A stretch of DNA of 22,482 bases from assembly GCA_011109175.1 (NCBI GenBank), contig RDEW01000030.1, forward strand, positions 747,899 through 770,380. The letters are read 5' to 3'. Each line of letters opens with the position of its first letter. The first letter of the stretch is position 1. The DNA comes from Dicyema japonicum. Taxonomy: Eukaryota > Dicyemida > Rhombozoa > Dicyemidae. Of this stretch, positions 17,253 through 22,482 are shown one piece after another. Below the pieces are notes generated by a model. That model was not told the origin of the DNA, ran no database searches, and saw nothing but the letters and a program-made list of their open reading frames with translations. The position numbers and the translations under genes were made by a program.

Positions 17253-17594
17253 TTGGTCTGGGACGCAACTCGTGTAGACACGTTCTCAAGCACGAATATT
17301 TTCAAATCGGTTCAGACACGTGGAGCAGCTGCTTCGACTGCGGAGAACCTAAAAATCAAGAAATATTCTTGCCTCAGGGATCGCTACCGATTTACTCTTG
17401 TTGCGACCGAATCATCGGGAGCCGTTGGTCCAATGACGGCTGAGTTCTTGCGAGAACTCGGAGGATTGCTTGCCAGAAAGAAAAGGGATCAACGAGAAGG
17501 GATATGGATAAGACAAAAGATTGGAATGGCTATACTCAGAAGGAACTTGTTCGTAGTCCACGCAGCAGGCTTCCTCAACTTTAACTTATTATAA
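17253..17594 (+). mobile_element. LINE 3' end, RLE-like C-terminal domain (copy 2)
   Basis: The frame is open from 17253 to TAA at 17592-17594. It holds TRGAAASTAENLKIKKY, RYRFTLVATESSGAVGPMTA, EFLRELGGLLARKKRDQREG and HAAGFL. It is an inverted, closely similar copy of 34-303; the differing residues include VATESSG against VATEASG and NLFVVH against NSFAIH. Such high similarity suggests both were inserted fairly recently. The 5' part of the element is missing. Confidence 0.72.
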
Positions 17595-17689
17595 ATTAGA
17601 GAAAAAAATAAATATTTTTATTGAGAGATATGTGGTTACAAATACGTGACTACTTGGTTTGAAATTTTTCGTGTTTTTTTTATCCTCCT

Positions 17690-18115
17690 TTTTTCTTGTT
17701 CTCCTAAATTAGCGTCATGTGGTCTAGTGTCTCAAGTGATGCCCAGTATTAGGGTAGTACGAAAAAGGGTAATTTGCTATCCATATTCACTAGATGGGTT
17801 CTCACAGCTATAAAGACTGGATGTCTTCTTTATATTGGTCTGAGAGGACTTTTCGACATTGGAAAGACTTTTTATGACTGTTAGAATTAAATACACTTAA
17901 TTAGTTATTAAATACACTCTCCCAGGCATTTCCATTGGGAAGCCTCGTATTAGATGTTTTAGTGGCCCACTGTTGTAAATGCGGAAGTATATTAGACGTG
18001 AAAAATATTCATGTCCTCACATGCAGAGGAGTGGTGGAATGAGTCAGAGCCACATAGACATCAAATGAGTGGAAATACTGGAAGCTGCAGTTTTCAAGGA
18101 ATACTAATCTTGCCC
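17690..18115 (+). mobile_element. Repeat B copy 2 plus LINE zinc-knuckle remnant
   Basis: 17700-17840 is repeat B (TTAGCGTCATGTGGTCTAGT, then GTACGAAAAAGGGTAATTTG). 17929-18115 gives FPLGSLVLDVLVAHCCKCGS, then ILDVKNIHVLTCRGV, a C.CG....D....H.L.C pattern known from the C-terminal cysteine-histidine motif of several non-LTR reverse transcriptases. A stop soon after (TGAGTCAGAGCC region) breaks the frame. This is a dead fragment. Confidence 0.55.
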
Positions 18116-18851
18116 GTGTTTAATATTTTATTTTTATTAAAATAATTAATTAAAAAGTAAAAAATGACATTATCGCAACTAAAACGAATAATGGTATTTA
18201 AAATAAAAAATGGCATCTACAAATTCGTAAAATTTCTGAAAATTGCATTTATGGCAAATGCAATAATAACATTAATTCTTTATATTCAACTTGGACACCG
18301 TTGAGTTTAATTTAGAATCTTACGGGAAAACAATTGCAAACCTATCTGAGATGCACCCTTAACGCATTTCATTAAGACAACTAAAATTAAACCAACAGCT
18401 CCCACAAACTGCCGGTAGAATCTTTTAATTTATAAACAGCAAATCATTCCGAGACCGACAACGCACAAACTGCCTATTCTTTTTGCCAAAAATCTTCATC
18501 TTATTTAAAAAAAGCACAAAAAAGGGGAGACGGCATTGATGTGCATAGAAGTAGAAGTATGCAACATGTATCGCTTTAACTAACTACATCCTATAAATGA
18601 AACCTCCAATTCATTTAATTTTTGGCTGAACAAGATTCAAATTCAGATTCTACATGCATACGAAGTTTCCTCTGTTTAAGAATTTTCAATTTCTCCTGAG
18701 TCCGTCATTTCGTCGATGCTCATGAGAGATAAGACAAGAGCTTTCAAAATAGACATTTTTTGTTGATTAATTAAAGTTTTGGTTTAATCGTTTTTGAAAA
18801 ACAAAAATTTAATTTATTTAAAATATTTAAAAAATATTATTGTTGTTTGTA
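18116..18851. other. Region upstream of RPAP3; two short unexplained ORFs
   Basis: On the plus strand, 18164-18304 encodes 46 codons with a central IAFMANAIITLILYIQLG, like a type II membrane anchor; later open segments (YGKTIANLSEMHP, LNQQLPQTAGRIF) share its general frame but are cut by stops and no short introns rescue it. On the minus strand, ATG 18758 gives MSILKALVLSLMSIDEMTDS, and a neighbouring frame gives KLKILKQRKLRMHVESEFES to a TAA near 18620. Neither is a confident gene. The 5' region of RPAP3 must lie at the right end. Confidence 0.35.
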
Positions 18852-20374
18852 ATGAATGCTGACAATGCCTTTAAATTTCAAAATGATATTAGAATAAATC
18901 AGTTAGAATATCAGGACTTTGTCTCAGACATTGATAAATGGATTAAAAATCGCTCAAGTAAGACAGAAAAGGTGATTCCTCGTCCACCAGCAGTGCAGCC
19001 AGCAAGCAACGAATTATTCAAAGAAGCGGTAAATTCTCATAGTCACATTAGGGTAACACTCATTACAAAAACGGAGAATTCAGTGATGCAGTAAAGGCAT
19101 ACACAAATTCTATACAAATTGACTATAATAATCACATTTTGTATGCCAATCGTGCTATGTGTTATATTAAACTACAAAAATATGATAATGCTATTGAGGA
19201 CTGTGATGCGTGTCTCTCACTTAACTCTACTTTTCACAAGGCACTCTACAGACGGGCCCTGGCTTATTTTAAGACCGCCAAATATGAGTTGGCTGTGGCA
19301 GATGCACGGGGGTTCCTTGACCATCAACCTGGTAATCCTGAAGTAGCTAATCTACTTCAACAGGCGGAGGTATATGTGGTTTCTTATTCAGAACTTCATT
19401 GGAGCTAAAAAATTAATCGCTTCGGGGAATTATAATATAACTGCTGGAGAAATCGAGTCACGTGTTGTTGTACCGACATTTGGCACATTTGATGAGGTTT
19501 TAGTGTATCTACACGTTAAGACTGAGAATTTACGGAAAGTTGTAATCATGGATATCAAGAGAGACCTCAATCAATCTAAAGATGGACCAATTTTGACTGT
19601 GGGTATGGAAGAAGGAGACAGTAATCACCGTAAAGATGAATTAAATGTGACTGAGAGTAAGGAGCTCGAGATAAACAATAATCAGTCTGAGAGTGAACAA
19701 AATGTCCCCAAAATTGGGAATATGGAAGTTGCTAAAGACAGTAATTATAATGAGGATGAAGCAGTCTCTACTGAGAGTATAGGAAGGGTGACGCGTTTAG
19801 ACATTCTCAACAATTACTCACAATTCGAAAAGTCTCCTTGTAAAGATGTCGAAAAAAGCTATTATCAACCTGACATTGTCATCACTGAGTATAAGGAGGA
19901 CGTTAATCAATCTAAGAATGAAGCAGCTGTTGAGAGTATGGAAGAGATAATATGTTTTGACATTCCCAAGAATTACGTAGAGTTTGAGAGGAGAGTCAAA
20001 GGAATGAGTATATCATCCTTTTACAAATACTTCAAGGTTTTAATAATTATCAAATTGTAGAGAATATCTAGTACAGATTATGTGAAATTATTTGGTGAGA
20101 TGTTGGAGAGTTCAGTGTTGAGTAGAGTGATTTATGGATTAATCGAGGAAAGGTGAAAGCTTAATATAATTGTAGTGATTGCGCGTTAATTGTTGATGTA
20201 CTGGAAGGAATGGCTAATGTGAGGAGATTCTCTTTTGTTGTGTTATTTATGCGTGATGAGAAGGAAGGTATGCTGCTGTGTTATTATGTAGCTGTACGGA
20301 ATTTGCTTAATAAATGTGTCGGTTTTGTCAATTATGAACGAATTGATGCTCTTAAAAATAAATATTATGTTTGA
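18852..20374 (+). CDS. RPAP3: RNA polymerase II-associated protein 3 (RPAP3), 6 exons
   Basis: Exons 18852-19028, 19052-19369, 19392-20036, 20061-20152, 20176-20267 and 20292-20374 join into 468 codons with GT...AG introns of 23, 22, 24, 23 and 24 nt. RPAP3 is the TPR co-chaperone of the R2TP/HSP90 machine that assembles RNA polymerases, snoRNPs and PIKK complexes. The N-terminus (YQDFVSDIDKWIKN) resembles RPAP3's opening segment. Residues about 55-165 hold three TPRs with the EEVD carboxylate-clamp pattern KEAGN, YANRA and KALYRRA. A charged low-complexity linker (166 to about 350) follows. The C-terminal domain (about 355-468: ISSFYKYFKRISSTDY, then VDVLEGMANVRRFSFVVLFM) matches the RPAP3_C domain and is readable only after splicing. 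Human RPAP3 has two TPR arrays and about 665 aa; this one has one array and is shorter. SPAG1 also has TPR plus this C-terminal domain and is the main alternative. Confidence 0.9.
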
Positions 20375-20471
20375 TTATTTTGATTTTATTGTAATTCTTA
20401 TTAGTAATATTTGACTATTTTATTACACACGCATGAGATGCATGGTTCGATGTACTGTGTGTAGATGAAGA

Positions 20472-20815
20472 TCAGAGCTGGATGGTTTCCGCCGTTCCAA
20501 ATCCTGGGAGACTTTTCAGAATGCTAGTAATTTTCTCATATTTGGTAATCACGTTTCGCCGTGCTGTGAAAAACATATGTGGAATGTGATTCTCCCAGAA
20601 TGTTCCGGTGTTCTCTAAATATGATTTCAGCGTTATCCACTTTGTATTGTATTTATTAAAATAGAAACTATAAATTAAGAGGAAATTTGACTATAATAAA
20701 TCTAAAATACATTATGTATTTTATCATTTTGTGAATATAAAAAATCGATCGCATTATCAAGTTCTTCGAAATAGTCGTACACATAAACGTTGATAAGTGA
20801 TACAATTCTTTTCAT
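20472..20815 (-). CDS. Hypothetical 107-aa protein, 2 exons, 20-nt intron
   Basis: Minus-strand exons 20711-20815 and 20472-20690 join in phase 0 across a 20-nt intron (GTATTT...TATAG), the shortest here. The product starts MKRIVSLINVYVYDYFEELD and ends TSILKSLPGFGTAETIQL. Between them is SYLENTGTFWENHIPHMFFT. I do not recognise a family. Normal amino-acid composition and a clean join support a real gene. The start is uncertain: the frame stays open upstream to an acceptor-like TTTTAG near 20836, so an earlier exon may exist. It converges on RPAP3, with 97 bp between the two stop codons. Confidence 0.55.
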
Positions 20816-21026
20816 TAAAAACTTTGTATGTCTCTAAAATTAATACCAGTACAGTCAAGTCAATTTTCGATCGACTTTATGCAAAGTCCCTGTTTTTATA
20901 TTTATTGAAAAACAGTTGACGATTAAATCTTTTAACTAATTTATTGTATTGACTATAAAATTTATTAATAAAAGGATAGTTAATACCAAATATCAAAATT
21001 AAACTATTTAAAATTGATTGGCTGTA
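20816..21026. other. Intergenic, nothing firm
   Basis: May contain an upstream exon of the gene at 20472-20815 (minus strand, SRSKIDLT, then a 19-nt GTACTG...TTTTAG intron), but a stop lies just beyond it. The remainder is A+T-rich. Confidence 0.35.
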
Positions 21027-21505
21027 TTAATTTATTCTCCTTCGTTTTGAGCCATTCCTTAGCTCTCTAACTGCACCATCACCAATCTGATCTTCACTCC
21101 AGCATTGTTGTTCTATGGGCACGATTCCATCATCCTCAATTTGTTCTAAAGACTTTCGTAGTAGGAAATGAATGACCTCACTAACATCACTCTCTTGAAC
21201 GTTCATCCCATGTCGATGTTCCACTAACATGCTTTAAGAGTTTTCTTTAATACAATAGATTGAATATATGCCCTCAGAATTATATCCACATACAAATCAT
21301 CCATATATGACTGGTAGAACTTACTTACAATTCCTTCCCAACTCAAAACAATAGGAATAATTTTAACTTTCGCATTGTATATTTGAAACAATTCTCCAGC
21401 GAGGAGGTCGTATTTGTGAAGTTTTTCTACTTCAACCACCTTCATTTTTTGAGAAGTGATTCCAACCTCTACTAAAGTAATCTCACTTGTCCTTTTATCA
21501 AACAA
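21027..21505 (-). mobile_element. RLE-type LINE C-terminal fragment (R4/Dong-like)
   Basis: The minus-strand frame from 21505 reads EITLVEVGITSQKMKVVEVE, KLHKYDLLAGEL, AKVKIIPIVLSWEGIVSKFY and AYIQSIVLKKTL, stopping at 21224. This resembles the restriction-like endonuclease region of R2/R4/Dong-class LINEs: a core strand with E.(x)V, a K..KY..L...L helix, and .v.iiP.v.s..G.v. A second frame (21230-21027, HRHGMNVQESDVSEVIHFLL) follows with a frame change and ends KRRRIN; it may be the displaced C-terminus. A short remnant of the same family lies at 2395-2470. Confidence 0.68.
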
Positions 21506-21609
21506 ATATTTCCGGCAAGTTTATTAACAAACATATAATTTATTAAAATAGAAAAAAGCAAACTTAAAAAATTCATCGGAATTATTAAATTATCAGAAAG
21601 AAATTATAA

Positions 21610-21768
21610 TTACGGAAAAATAAAATAAATCATCCAGATAATAATTTTTATGGTAGAGAAGGAGACACCATTCATTTTTATGAAGGAGATAATCACTGGA
21701 ACGAAAATTATATTATTCAACAAGTCCCAGACTCGATCGACCGCAGGCGCAGTTCTTTAATGCAATAA
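21610..21768 (+). CDS. Possible terminal exon of an unknown gene
   Basis: The plus strand is open for 52 codons to TAA 21766-21768 and reads NNFYGREGDTIHFYEGDNHW, then NENYIIQQVPDSIDRRRSSL. Composition looks like a genuine protein and not A+T noise. There is no start codon and no GT donor within the preceding 80 nt, so an upstream exon could not be joined. It could be the last exon of a gene with a longer intron, or a remnant. Family not recognised. Confidence 0.3.
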   Translation, partial: LRKNKINHPDNNFYGREGDTIHFYEGDNHWNENYIIQQVPDSIDRRRSSLMQ

Positions 21769-21899
21769 ATGTCGAAAAATTTTATTAATAATCTTGTAAG
21801 TAAAGTAATTATTATGTAACTGAACAATCAAAATAATCCAGCTGAGATAATTGAGTAGTCGATTGCTCTGACAACAGAGAGAAAAATCTTTCAGTTTTT
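21769..21899. other. Intergenic, nothing recognised
   Basis: A+T-rich spacer before the dispersed repeat. No motif was seen. Confidence 0.4.
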
Positions 21900-22320
21900 A
21901 GTCTTTTTTAAGTCGATAGTTCTTATCTGGTGGTAAATCTACGTCTTGTTCCTCGAGGATATATTTTAGTAAGTTTTATTCTTCATTATATTTTACAATC
22001 TTTTAGAGGAAATTAAACCAACGTAGAAAGATTTTTTTAGCTTGGCTACTTTTATTTATTCAGAACCCTGGGATCACCAAGAAAGAAAGACATAAAAAAC
22101 GTCAAACAATTAGGTGATCCCGTGATCAACTTGCCATCCAACGTCTGCGGTCTTCCATTCTTCCCACTACCCTACGAAAGAGCCTTCTCGCATTCCTGCA
22201 GCGGAATCCGATTGAAATTTGAACTTTTTTAGCCTTGGAAATTGACAAACGAAGAGTGCTTCCATCTTCCTCACAGACGTGTAGGAATCCGGATCCGCGA
22301 GTGCGTATCGTAGTTTCCAT
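21900..22320 (-). repeat. Dispersed 0.45-kb repeat, copy 2
   Basis: Matches 2870-3330: CGAGGATATATTTTAGTAAG near 21952, CTGGGATCACCAAGAAAGAA near 22067, and CATTCCTGCAGCGGAATC near 22190. The minus-strand frame from 22320 (TIRTRGSGFLHVCEEDGSTL and on) keeps the peptide pattern of the other copy for about 30 residues and then continues to a stop at 22126. Probably LINE-derived; domain unknown. Confidence 0.6.
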
Positions 22321-22482
22321 TATTAAGATAGTTACTGTTTAACCAGTATGAGGACCTCTACAAAGTAGTCTTCGATAGCGCGAATCCCCACTCAACAGAG
22401 TTCATCTTCTGGAGGCCTTTGGTGAAGACTTGCTTTGCATGGGAGTTCAAATTCAACACCTTGTCGTACATTACCAAGAATT
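22321..22482. other. Window end: open on both strands, strand unresolved
   Basis: The plus strand is open from about 22335 to the window end: QYEDLYKVVFDSANPHSTEF, then IFWRPLVKTCFAWEFKFNTL. The minus strand is open from the window edge to a TAG near 22360: FLVMYDKVLNLNSHAKQVFT, then KGLQKMNSVEWGFALSKTTL. Both look protein-like and only one can be the real frame. No family is recognised on either. It is less A+T-rich than its surroundings. Confidence 0.3.

Noticed and set aside
19119-19346. Second plus-strand frame in the TPR region
   Set aside because: Alternate frame of the RPAP3 TPR exon; no TPR consensus in it.
389-20374. Ciliate or other alternative genetic code as an explanation for short introns
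   Set aside because: All three standard stop codons terminate clear genes here and none is needed as a sense codon in the spliced models.
1-22482. CRISPR array, bacterial operon or ribosome binding sites
   Set aside because: The introns, LINEs, SINEs and animal-type domains show nuclear eukaryotic DNA; no spaced short repeats of CRISPR type are present.

Overview
The window is A+T-rich nuclear DNA from a compact eukaryotic genome. Seven gene models (two secreted EF-hand proteins, two C-type lectins, a casein kinase 1, GAR1 and RPAP3) close into clean reading frames only when introns of about 21-26 nt are removed. I count 28 such introns in these seven genes, 27 of them GT...AG, and 19 of the 27 end in TAG. 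TAA, TAG and TGA all act as stops, which argues against a ciliate. C-type lectin domains, LINE-type retroelements and tRNA-derived SINEs point to an animal. Introns of this size in an animal are known to me mainly from dicyemid mesozoans (parasites of cephalopod kidneys), so a dicyemid is my best inference. It is not proven by the sequence.

Layout: 1-300 is a LINE 3' end on the minus strand. 389-934 is EF-hand gene A. 935-3330 is mostly decayed LINE and repeat sequence. 3799-4216 is an unrecognised two-exon gene. 4697-5476 is EF-hand gene B, a paralogue of A with two introns at identical positions. 5570-8430 is LINE debris, a tandem duplication, an uncertain small minus-strand gene, a possible hAT end and a SINE. 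9002-9889 and 11465-12075 are two minus-strand C-type lectin genes, the second cut by an assembly gap (N at 12076). 12077-12603 is a broken MULE-type transposase carrying a second N. 12604-14265 is tandem repeats and debris. 14266-15412 (CK1) and 15550-16120 (GAR1) are intact minus-strand genes 137 bp apart. 16262-18115 is a SINE plus several LINE 3' fragments. 18852-20374 is RPAP3 on the plus strand, converging on an unrecognised two-exon minus-strand gene at 20472-20815. 21027-22482 is LINE debris, a dispersed repeat and two unresolved open stretches.

The host genes do not form one pathway. They cover RNA and complex assembly (GAR1 in H/ACA snoRNPs; RPAP3 in the HSP90/R2TP co-chaperone), signalling (CK1), and secreted or ER proteins (EF-hand and C-type lectin) that could face the host environment. 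The most unusual feature is the micro-intron architecture. With it come a noncanonical junction in one lectin gene, an in-frame stop-free 21-nt intron, and an intron sitting inside one copy of an internal protein repeat.
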